Below, in pieces: positions 1-6,451 of a stretch of 7,480 bases of DNA. Origin of the DNA: a bacterium (lineage in GTDB: Bacteria > SZUA-79 > Acidulodesulfobacterales > Acidulodesulfobacteraceae); contig JAJZJD010000049.1 of NCBI GenBank assembly GCA_021828445.1, forward strand, positions 1 to 7,480, in the 5' to 3' direction. Within the stretch, counting starts at the first letter, position 1, and every line of letters begins with the position of its first letter. The position numbers and the translations under genes are program-made. Below the pieces are notes generated by a model, which did no database searches, was not told where the DNA came from, and saw only the letters and a list, made by a program, of their open reading frames with translations.

Positions 1-144
1 GGAAATTTAAATAAAGATGCGGTTCTGGTAGGAATAATCAACAGATTCGAAATATGGGACAGAAATCTATGGGATGCAAACTTTGAAGGCGCAAAATCCA
101 ATTTCGAATCCATTGCGGCTACTATGTCGCAGATAGGTTTTTAG
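1..144 (+). CDS. mraZ: MraZ, C-terminal part (5' end outside window)
   Basis: This is the last 47 codons of a frame open from base 1 and closed by TAG at 142-144. The peptide contains AVLVGIINRFEIWDRNLW, which matches the signature of the second AbrB-like half of MraZ (LVG..NRFEIW...W), followed by an acidic helical tail ending MSQIGF. In characterised bacteria MraZ is a ring-forming DNA-binding protein that binds repeats upstream of its own gene and controls the dcw operon. Those operator repeats would lie upstream of this window. The gene sits directly in front of rsmH, its standard place at the head of the cluster, which supports the call. About two thirds of the protein (family length about 140-150 residues) is missing only because of the window edge; there is no sign of damage. 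Confidence 0.93.
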   Translation, partial: GNLNKDAVLVGIINRFEIWDRNLWDANFEGAKSNFESIAATMSQIGF

Positions 145-169
145 TATGCCGCCGGGGAGAAAAACGACC

Positions 170-173
170 GGAG
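170..173 (+). promoter_or_regulatory. Shine-Dalgarno GGAG favouring the rsmH start at 182
   Basis: GGAG lies 8 bases before the ATG at 182, which is good spacing. The competing in-frame ATG at 146 has only AGG (135-137) in front of it, also 8 bases away. The downstream start also gives an N-terminus closer to the family's usual length, so I prefer 182. The start at 146 would sit one base after the mraZ stop, which is attractive for translational coupling, so it is not excluded. Confidence 0.5.
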
Positions 174-181
174 CGGGTTAT

Positions 182-1129
182 ATGGCGGAAGCGCAGAGAG
201 AACAAAACGGACGGCAGGTTGCTGCCGGACATATACCGGTGCTTTTGAACGAAGCGATGAATATTTTGAACATTAAACGGGGCAATGTTTATGTTGACGG
301 AACTTTAGGTGGAGGGGGTTTTTCCGAAGAGATTTTGAGAAGATTGCATAAAGGCGGTTTTCTTATCGGAATAGACAGAGATGCCGAAGCTGTCAAAAAC
401 GCTCAATCGGAATTTGAAGGGAAATTTGATAATAAAAATTTCAAGCTGTTCCATTCAAATTTTAGTAAAATAGATGAAATAGTAAAGGCTGAAGGGCTTG
501 CGGGTATCGACGGCGTAGTGCTTGACCTTGGAATAAGTTCTATTCAGCTTGAGGGCGGCAGAGGGTTTAGCTTTAACGAAGAAGGAACCGGCGCCGCCGC
601 CGGCGGTCTAGATATGAGAATGGATACGGAAAGCAGTTTAACGGCTTATGATGTAATAAACGGCTATCCCGAAAAAAACCTTGCCGATATTATATATAAA
701 TTCGGGGATGAAAAATTTTCGAGAAGAATAGCAAAAAGGATAATAGAATACAGAAAAAATAATCCGGTGGAAACATCTTTGGAATTAGCGGATATTGTAA
801 GAAAAGCCGTCTATAGAAGCTACGGAAAATTCAAGAAATTTAAAACGGACCCTGCGACAAAAACATTTATGGCGTTAAGAATTTTCGTAAATAAAGAATA
901 CGATTCATTGGCGGAATTTTTAGAAAAACTTAAAAATGTTTTGAATAAAGGCGGTATTGCGGCTATAATTTCTTTTCACTCTGGAGAGGACAGGCTCGTT
1001 AAGCATTTTTTAAAGAATAATTTAGATTTTAAACCGTTAAATAAAAAACCTATAGTTCCCGGAGACGAAGAAATAAAAAACAATCCGAGATCGAGAAGCG
1101 CAAAATTGAGGGCTTTTTATCATGTCTAA
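182..1129 (+). CDS. rsmH: 16S rRNA (cytosine-1402-N4)-methyltransferase RsmH (MraW)
   Basis: RsmH uses S-adenosylmethionine to methylate N4 of C1402 in the 16S rRNA decoding centre, in the cytoplasm. With the start at 182 the protein has 315 residues, about the family length; the start at 146 adds 12 residues (MPPGRKTTGAGY) that resemble nothing conserved. Visible family motifs, in order: HIPVLLNE (17-24), the SAM loop YVDGTLGGGG (37-46), GIDRD (63-67), VVLDLGISS (112-120), RGFSF (127-131), LDMRMD (143-148), DPATKTFMALR (223-233), SFHSGEDR (264-271) and NPRSRSAKLRA (301-311). Two oddities: seven residues TGAAAGG (136-142) replace the single Pro expected before LDMRMD, and the usual HSLEDR reads HSGEDR. 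Neither breaks the frame, and the catalytic-core motifs are intact, so I expect a working enzyme. The last 8 bases overlap ftsL. The start is less certain than the identity. Confidence 0.95.
   Translation: MAEAQREQNGRQVAAGHIPVLLNEAMNILNIKRGNVYVDGTLGGGGFSEEILRRLHKGGFLIGIDRDAEAVKNAQSEFEGKFDNKNFKLFHSNFSKIDEIVKAEGLAGIDGVVLDLGISSIQLEGGRGFSFNEEGTGAAAGGLDMRMDTESSLTAYDVINGYPEKNLADIIYKFGDEKFSRRIAKRIIEYRKNNPVETSLELADIVRKAVYRSYGKFKKFKTDPATKTFMALRIFVNKEYDSLAEFLEKLKNVLNKGGIAAIISFHSGEDRLVKHFLKNNLDFKPLNKKPIVPGDEEIKNNPRSRSAKLRAFYHV
587..607 (+). repeat. GC-rich GCC-repeat and palindrome inside rsmH
   Basis: Twenty-one bases that are nearly all G or C sit in an AT-rich gene. They contain three tandem GCC codons (593-601) running into the perfect 10-base palindrome CCGCCGGCGG (597-606). 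They encode TGAAAGG, exactly the residues that are extra relative to the conserved family motif. Triplet-repeat slippage is a plausible origin, but that is inference. No T-run follows, so this is not a terminator. Confidence 0.55.
1108..1112 (+). promoter_or_regulatory. Shine-Dalgarno GAGGG for ftsL, inside rsmH
   Basis: GAGGG lies 9 bases before the ftsL ATG at 1122, within the last codons of rsmH. It supports that start and implies that ribosomes can initiate ftsL while finishing rsmH. It is the clearest ribosome site among the internal genes of this block. Confidence 0.5.
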
Positions 1130-1388
1130 AATAAAGCCTTATTTTATCGTTCTGGTCATAATATTGACCGTTCTGGGTATTTTTTACGTATGGACTACTA
1201 TGGAAAGCATAAAACTCGGCTACAATATTACTAAGCTTAATAATATTAAATCAAAATTAGAACATAAACATAAGGAACTTTTAATTAAAAAAACGGCTTT
1301 AAGCTCTCCTTCAAGGATTTACGGTATTGCAGGGAAAATGGGTTTTATTTATCCGAAAGAGGGCGAAATTATAATGGTCCATGATTAG
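1122..1388 (+). CDS. ftsL: Cell division protein FtsL-like
   Basis: This is an 88-residue bitopic protein. It has a very short basic cytoplasmic end (MSKIKP), one membrane segment at about residues 7-25 (YFIVLVIILTVLGIFYVW), a charged, probably coiled-coil periplasmic stretch at about 28-60 with leucine/isoleucine spacing, then SPSRIYGIAGKMGFIYP (62-78), which resembles the 'SP.RI..IA...G..P' tail of FtsL/LD-FtsL families. FtsL forms a subcomplex with FtsB and FtsQ that recruits and activates FtsW-FtsI at the septum. FtsL is too diverged to identify by sequence alone; the call rests mainly on topology, size and its place between rsmH and ftsI. The start ATG overlaps the rsmH end (ATGTCTAA), and its stop lies within the ftsI start (ATGATTAG), so its translation is probably coupled to both neighbours. 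Confidence 0.87.
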   Translation: MSKIKPYFIVLVIILTVLGIFYVWTTMESIKLGYNITKLNNIKSKLEHKHKELLIKKTALSSPSRIYGIAGKMGFIYPKEGEIIMVHD

Positions 1389-3396
1389 AGTATGGAAAAC
1401 GACTTTAAAACTGAGAATGCTAATCGGTTTTATCGTAATTCTAATTTTCGGGGGATTATTGATAAGCAGGGCATTCGACCTTCAAATAATCGAGGGTCAA
1501 AGATTAAAAATGCTTGCCCGCGAGCAGTTCCGCGCAAACGTGTATTTTACGCCGGAGCGCGGCAATATTTATTCTTCTAACGGCAGCATACTTGCGGCAA
1601 GCGTTAACGTGCCGGGAATTGCCGTCGATCCTTTGATGGTCGGGCATAAGCTTAGGAATGCCGAAAAATTATCTAAACTAACGGGGATTAGTTACGCAAA
1701 AATAATTAAAATATTAAATCGAAGAATTCAATTCGCATGGATTAAAAAGAGGGTATCGGGACAGACGGCAAAAGATGTGGAGAAACAGGGAATAGGCGGG
1801 GTCATTATAGTAAAACAGCCGGTAAGGTATTATCCTAACGGTACGCTGTTGGCTCATGTTTTAGGATTTGTCGGAATCAACGATAACGGTTTGTCGGGGA
1901 TAGAATATAAATACAATAAATTTTTAAAGGGGAATAAACGGGCATTAAAGGTTCTGCACGACGGTTTGGGGCAGTATATATTTATAAGAGGCTTCGGACT
2001 TAAAAAAGCAACGCACGGAGATAATATTTATTTAACTATTAATAAGCAGCTTCAGTTTATAACGCAGTATTATTTAGATAAGGAGGCAAAGGCGGCGGAT
2101 TCTAAGGGCGCTTTTGCAATACTTATGGATCCAAACACGGGGGCGATTCTTGCTATGGCAGATTATCCCGATTTTAATCCAAACTATTACTGGAAGTATT
2201 CCGCAAGATACTGGAGAAATAGAGCCGTTACGGACGATTTTGAACCCGGTTCCACCATGAAGCCGTTTGTGGTCGCCGCCGCTCTTTCCGAAGGGCTTGT
2301 CAAACCCGATACCGTGATTAACTGTTATCACGGAATATACTCGTTAGACGGTATAACCGTCCACGATGTAGAAAATTGGTTCGGCAGGTTTTCCGTCAAC
2401 CAGATAGTCGAATATTCTAGCAATGTCGGCGAATGCCGGATAGGCATGAAATTTAAAAAGTCACAGCTTTATAATTGGTTTAGTTTGTGGGGCTTCGGAC
2501 ATACTCCTCATGCCGGACTTTTGGGGGAAGCTAAAGGAATTATAAGGCCTTTAAGCAAATGGTCGGAAGTGGGCCCCTGTGAAATGGCGTTCGGACAGGG
2601 TATCAGCGTTACCGGACTACAGGAAATGGCAGGACTTTCGGCGATAGCAAACGGCGGACGCATAATAAAACCTTATATTATTAAAAAAATCGTAAATGCA
2701 TATGGAAAAGTTATTTATAAAGCAAAATCAAAATATTTAAAAAGAATAATAACCTCCAGGATAGATAAAGAAGTTAAATATATGATGCGGTTGGTAGTTA
2801 AGGGGGGGACGGGGCAGTATTCTAATCTCATAGATTTTAAGGTTTCCGGAAAAACGGGGACCGGTCAGATTGCTGACCCTAAAACGGGAAAATATTATAA
2901 AAACAGATATACGGCATCTTTTATGGCTTTTGTTCCATATAAGCATCCTGAATTAGCGATGCTCGTGGTTCAGCAGGAACCCTCTAAAATAGGTTATTAC
3001 GGCGGAGCCGTCAGCGCGCCGGTCGTGCGCAGCGTATTTCAAAATGCATTAAATATATTAAATATATATCCCGGCGGAAATGCTTACATAAAACAGTCGA
3101 AAACAGGGGCGGACCTTAACGGCAATCTTTCAACGGCAAGCGGCGGAACGGAGAATGCTTCAATAAACGATTCGGGAGTGATGCAGGATTTAAAAGGCGA
3201 CACTATTTATCAGGCATTAAAGATTTTAAAGAAATATAAGTTTGCCGTAAAAATCAGCGGAAGCGGATATTTGTATTATCAGAGCATTAAGCCCGGAACG
3301 AATACCGGTAACGAAAAAGTTATAGTTTTAAAATTTAGACCCGGTAAATATTATGCCCCGGCAAATTTAAAAATTGCAAAAAAAAATAAAAAATAA
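1381..3396 (+). CDS. ftsI: Class B penicillin-binding protein FtsI (PBP3-type transpeptidase) with one PASTA domain
   Basis: This is the septal peptidoglycan DD-transpeptidase, anchored in the inner membrane with a periplasmic catalytic part; it works with FtsW in the divisome. It has 671 residues: a basic end (1-12), membrane anchor about 13-30 (MLIGFIVILIFGGLLIS), PBP dimerisation region about 50-215 starting TPERGNIY, and a transpeptidase domain about 240-565. Its active-site motifs are STMK (291-294, nucleophile Ser291), SSN (346-348) and KTGTGQ (491-496). A polar Ser/Gly/Asn linker (about 570-600) leads to one PASTA domain (about 600-655, VMQDLKGDTIYQALKIL onwards). At 671 residues it is longer than the roughly 590 of E. 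coli FtsI because of this tail. Oddities: YSSNG (64-68) replaces the usual YDRNG, and KTGTGQ replaces KTGTAQ. The ATG at 1381 is kept because the basic residues before the anchor fit a signal anchor; no well-spaced Shine-Dalgarno is present (GAGGG at 1359-1363 is 17 bases away), so coupling to ftsL is likely. A sporulation SpoVD role cannot be strictly excluded. Confidence 0.94.
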   Translation: MIRVWKTTLKLRMLIGFIVILIFGGLLISRAFDLQIIEGQRLKMLAREQFRANVYFTPERGNIYSSNGSILAASVNVPGIAVDPLMVGHKLRNAEKLSKLTGISYAKIIKILNRRIQFAWIKKRVSGQTAKDVEKQGIGGVIIVKQPVRYYPNGTLLAHVLGFVGINDNGLSGIEYKYNKFLKGNKRALKVLHDGLGQYIFIRGFGLKKATHGDNIYLTINKQLQFITQYYLDKEAKAADSKGAFAILMDPNTGAILAMADYPDFNPNYYWKYSARYWRNRAVTDDFEPGSTMKPFVVAAALSEGLVKPDTVINCYHGIYSLDGITVHDVENWFGRFSVNQIVEYSSNVGECRIGMKFKKSQLYNWFSLWGFGHTPHAGLLGEAKGIIRPLSKWSEVGPCEMAFGQGISVTGLQEMAGLSAIANGGRIIKPYIIKKIVNAYGKVIYKAKSKYLKRIITSRIDKEVKYMMRLVVKGGTGQYSNLIDFKVSGKTGTGQIADPKTGKYYKNRYTASFMAFVPYKHPELAMLVVQQEPSKIGYYGGAVSAPVVRSVFQNALNILNIYPGGNAYIKQSKTGADLNGNLSTASGGTENASINDSGVMQDLKGDTIYQALKILKKYKFAVKISGSGYLYYQSIKPGTNTGNEKVIVLKFRPGKYYAPANLKIAKKNKK

Positions 3397-3402
3397 AATC
3401 TT

Positions 3403-4959
3403 ATGTATATCAGAGATATTATAAAAAATAACGATTTGGTAAAATCCGTGTTCGGCAGGACGGATATCGATATTACAGGGATATCTAACGATTCCCGCAG
3501 CATAAAAAAAGGATATCTTTTCGCCGCAAGAAAAGGGTTTAACGTCGATTCCAATATTTATACAGAAGAAGCCATATCCAAGGGCGCTTCAGCGATATTA
3601 ACGGACGATGCCGAAATTGCGAAAAAGCTTGAAAATAAAGATATTACCATAATAACGGCAAATGACGCCTTAAAAGCCTATGCCGTCATTTCCAAAAACT
3701 TTTTTGGCAATCCGGCGGAAAAATTAAAAATTGTGGGCGTTACGGGAACAAACGGGAAAACTACCACGACGTTTTTACTAAAATCTATTTTAACGGCGGC
3801 GGGAAATAATGCAGGTTTAATAGGAACGATAGATTATGAAATCGGAGGCAGTATCGCCCGGTCTAAGAATACTACGCCGGATGCTTATGAACTTAACGAG
3901 ATGTTTGCCGAAACGGTTAAATCCGGCGGAGGTTATTGCGTTATGGAGGTTTCCTCGCACAGTCTGGCGCAGGACAGAGTTTACGGCGTTCCTTTCGATA
4001 TTGCCGTTTTTACTAATTTGACCCGGGACCATCTCGATTACCATGAAAATATGGATAAATATTATTCGGCTAAAAAAAAGCTTTTTTCGGAAATATTATT
4101 AAAAAGCTCTAAAACGAAAAAATTTGCCGTAATAAATAATGACGACCGTTACGGAAAAAGACTTATAGGCGAGTTAAAAGAAGAAATTAAAAAGGAAGAT
4201 AAAATCAATCTGCTCGCATACGGGTTAGGCGAAGACTGCGATATATCAGCCAGAAACATAAATTATTATAGAGACGGTTTAAAATTAGATATTATTTTTC
4301 CCGGCAATAATGTTATAAAGGGCATCTATTCCAATCTTATCGGCAGCTATAACGTTTACAATATACTTGCCGCAGTTTCCGCGGCATATGCTCTCTCCAT
4401 ATCGGAAGATTTTATAATTTCGGGAATAGAATCGTTAGCCAATGTTCCGGGCAGGGTGGAAAAGGTAAACACCGGAAATGCCCCTTCGCCTTTAATTTGC
4501 ATAGATTATGCCCATACAGACGATGCGCTTAAAAGGGTGCTGTCCGCTTTAAGGGATATAAGCGGCGGCAGGTTAATAAGCGTTTTCGGATGCGGAGGCG
4601 ACAGAGATAAGGGGAAAAGACCGCTTATGGGCATGCATTCCACTGATATAGCCGATATAAGCATAATTACGTCCGACAATCCAAGAAACGAAGACCCATT
4701 GTCGATTATAAGGGAAATAGAAGCGGGAATAAAAAATGCCTTATTTATAGATAAAGGCGAATTAAAAAATGAAATGAACGGACATATTTATACTATCGAG
4801 GAAGACAGGGCAAAAGCAATAAAGATTGCGCTTTCCATAACATCGGAAGAAGACGTCGTTCTTGTTGCGGGTAAGGGTCACGAGGATTATATGATAGTCA
4901 AAGAAAACAGGTTTCATTTCAGCGATAAGGAAGAAATATTAAAATATTATAACCTTTAA
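3403..4959 (+). CDS. murE: UDP-MurNAc-tripeptide synthetase MurE (meso-diaminopimelate-adding)
   Basis: MurE is the cytoplasmic ATP-dependent ligase that adds the third residue to UDP-MurNAc-L-Ala-D-Glu. The 518 residues show the three Mur-ligase domains. The N-terminal UDP-binding part begins ITGISNDSR (24-32). The central ATPase has P-loop TGTNGKTTT (114-122), NTTPDA (156-161), VMEVSSHSL (180-188), TNLTRDHLDYH (204-214) and AKKKLF (223-228), whose Lys224 is the probable carbamylated lysine. The C-terminal domain has DYAHTDDAL (368-376), FGCGGDRDKGKRP (395-407), DNPRNEDP (425-432) and GKGHEDY (490-496). DNPR is the known signature of meso-diaminopimelate-adding enzymes, whereas lysine-adding MurE has a different residue there. 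Length is normal. It starts 6 bases after the ftsI stop; the preceding 25 bases are A-rich with no Shine-Dalgarno, so initiation probably relies on coupling or an unstructured A/U-rich leader. Confidence 0.97.
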   Translation: MYIRDIIKNNDLVKSVFGRTDIDITGISNDSRSIKKGYLFAARKGFNVDSNIYTEEAISKGASAILTDDAEIAKKLENKDITIITANDALKAYAVISKNFFGNPAEKLKIVGVTGTNGKTTTTFLLKSILTAAGNNAGLIGTIDYEIGGSIARSKNTTPDAYELNEMFAETVKSGGGYCVMEVSSHSLAQDRVYGVPFDIAVFTNLTRDHLDYHENMDKYYSAKKKLFSEILLKSSKTKKFAVINNDDRYGKRLIGELKEEIKKEDKINLLAYGLGEDCDISARNINYYRDGLKLDIIFPGNNVIKGIYSNLIGSYNVYNILAAVSAAYALSISEDFIISGIESLANVPGRVEKVNTGNAPSPLICIDYAHTDDALKRVLSALRDISGGRLISVFGCGGDRDKGKRPLMGMHSTDIADISIITSDNPRNEDPLSIIREIEAGIKNALFIDKGELKNEMNGHIYTIEEDRAKAIKIALSITSEEDVVLVAGKGHEDYMIVKENRFHFSDKEEILKYYNL

Positions 4960-4964
4960 ATATT

Positions 4965-6443
4965 ATGAAAATAGAATATAACTTAACCTTAGACGAAATT
5001 TTAAACTGCACGGACGGAAAAGCCGTAATTTCGGGAAACGGAACCGGACCCTTTGTTTTTAACGAAATATTCACGGATTCAAGGGAAAATTTTTCTAGAA
5101 ATGCCGTATTTATTGCATTAAAAGGGAAGAACTTTAACGGAGAAGATTTTGTCGATGCCGTTTTTAAAAAAGGCGGATACTGCGCCTTAGTTTCATGGGA
5201 TTTTCTTGAAGGCCACGATATATCCGTATATTCCGATAAAATTATTATAGCGGTTGCGGATGCCGCTTCCGCTCTTGGAAGCATTGCAAAATTTTATTTA
5301 AGCAAGTTTGATTTAAAGAAAAAAATAGCTATAACCGGTTCCTGCGGAAAAACAACTACAAAGGAAATGGTATTCAATATGTTTTCTTTAAAATACGGCA
5401 AAGAAAAAATTCTTAAAAACGATTATAATTATAATAATCTGATCGGCGTTCCCAAAACTATTTTTGGATTAAATAAAAATCATGAGTATCTTATTTTAGA
5501 AATAGGAACAAACAAAAAAGGAGAGATAAAAAAACTTTCGGAAATTATAACTCCGGATGTAGGAGCAATTACAAATATAGGTAAATCCCATCTTCTTGAA
5601 TTCAAAAATCTCGAAGGAGTTTTTGAAGAAAAGAAAGAACTTGCCCTCGCCTTGAGCCTTAAGAAAGATTCATTTCTGATAATAAATGCCGACGACGAAA
5701 CGCTGTCCGCCGAATGTAAATATAAAAATTTTCCGGACGTAAATATTATTTCGTTTGGATTCGGAAAACAAACCGGCGTGTCTCCCGATATTTTATGCGA
5801 TAACGTCGATATAAACAGAGAAACCGGCAAGGCTGTTATGGAGATTTCTTTTAAAGGAAAAAAATATTCCTCAAAGATTAATTTTTACGGAATGCATTTG
5901 ATTTCCGACCTTTTATGCGCCGTTTCAATAACTGCGGCTTGCGGAATCGACATCGAAACCGGATTAAAGGCGATTGAAGGGTTTACGCTTCCGGATGGAA
6001 GAATGCAGGTAATTCCTAATTATGCAGGCGGATATGTATTGATAAACGATTCTTATAATTCAAATCCCGATTCCCTTAAAGCGGCGCTGGATTATATAAA
6101 AACAAATTACGGCGGCAAAAAGAAGATATTGGTTTTAGGGGATATGCTGGAATTAGGAGATTCGGCCGAAGCCGAACATATCGAGATCGGACGCAGTATC
6201 GGCGATACGGCCGATTATATATTTTATAAAGGGGATTATTCGGATTTTATAACAAAGGGGCTTGTAGAAAAAGGATTTACCGGTAAATTTTTCATAATAG
6301 GAAATAAAAATGCCTTCGCAGATACGTTTAATAAATTAGATAAAAAAAACAGCGTCATATTAGTCAAAGGTTCGAGAGGTATGAAACTTGAGGAATATTT
6401 CGAAGAAGAAATGCCAAAAAATAAAGAAAAGAGAGGTAACTGA
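4965..6443 (+). CDS. murF: UDP-MurNAc-tripeptide-D-Ala-D-Ala ligase MurF
   Basis: MurF is the cytoplasmic ATP-dependent ligase that adds D-Ala-D-Ala to the MurE product, giving UDP-MurNAc-pentapeptide. It has 492 residues, slightly longer than the roughly 450 of E. coli. N-terminal domain: FTDSR (36-40) and VFIALKG (48-54). Central domain: P-loop TGSCGKTTTKEM (124-135), NYNNLIGVPKT (155-165), LILEIGTNKKGEI (176-188), NIGKSHLLEF (204-213) and EEKKEL (221-226), with Lys223 in the usual place of the carbamylated lysine. C-terminal domain: NDSYNSNPDS (361-370), LGDMLELG (391-398) and VKGSRGMKLE (467-476). The strong NDSYN.NP and LGDM.ELG motifs separate it from MurC, MurD and MurE. The tail is lysine/glutamate rich. 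It lies 5 bases after murE with no Shine-Dalgarno close to the ATG; the leader is nearly all A and T. There is no sign of truncation. Confidence 0.97.
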   Translation: MKIEYNLTLDEILNCTDGKAVISGNGTGPFVFNEIFTDSRENFSRNAVFIALKGKNFNGEDFVDAVFKKGGYCALVSWDFLEGHDISVYSDKIIIAVADAASALGSIAKFYLSKFDLKKKIAITGSCGKTTTKEMVFNMFSLKYGKEKILKNDYNYNNLIGVPKTIFGLNKNHEYLILEIGTNKKGEIKKLSEIITPDVGAITNIGKSHLLEFKNLEGVFEEKKELALALSLKKDSFLIINADDETLSAECKYKNFPDVNIISFGFGKQTGVSPDILCDNVDINRETGKAVMEISFKGKKYSSKINFYGMHLISDLLCAVSITAACGIDIETGLKAIEGFTLPDGRMQVIPNYAGGYVLINDSYNSNPDSLKAALDYIKTNYGGKKKILVLGDMLELGDSAEAEHIEIGRSIGDTADYIFYKGDYSDFITKGLVEKGFTGKFFIIGNKNAFADTFNKLDKKNSVILVKGSRGMKLEEYFEEEMPKNKEKRGN

Positions 6444-6451
6444 AATTACTT

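Noticed and set aside
1..145. MraZ-binding repeats or an operon promoter
   Set aside because: These lie upstream of mraZ in known clusters; this window begins inside mraZ and shows no such repeats.
1392..1580. A 62-codon + strand ORF in another frame at the start of ftsI
   Set aside because: It lies wholly within ftsI, has no ribosome site or recognisable features, and the ftsI frame carries the conserved motifs.
2074..2331. Minus-strand ORF inside the ftsI transpeptidase region
   Set aside because: It lies opposite the STMK region, which is clearly coding on the + strand; no independent evidence.
2802..2814. G-run of seven followed by ACGGGG, a possible frameshift site or G-quadruplex
   Set aside because: Only two G-runs are present, the frame continues into the intact KTGTGQ motif, and the residues (KGGTGQY) fit the family here.
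4074..4087. Perfect palindrome AAAAAAGCTTTTTT that could look like a terminator
   Set aside because: It has no GC-rich stem and lies inside murE, encoding the conserved AKKKLF carbamylated-lysine segment.
4919..5284. A 121-codon minus-strand ORF over the murE/murF junction
   Set aside because: It is antisense to well-supported murE and murF coding sequence; its composition mirrors their codons and nothing in it is recognisable.
5480..5830. A 116-codon minus-strand ORF within murF
   Set aside because: It is a shadow of the conserved MurF central domain; Ser/Phe/Ile richness is what antisense AT-rich coding sequence gives.
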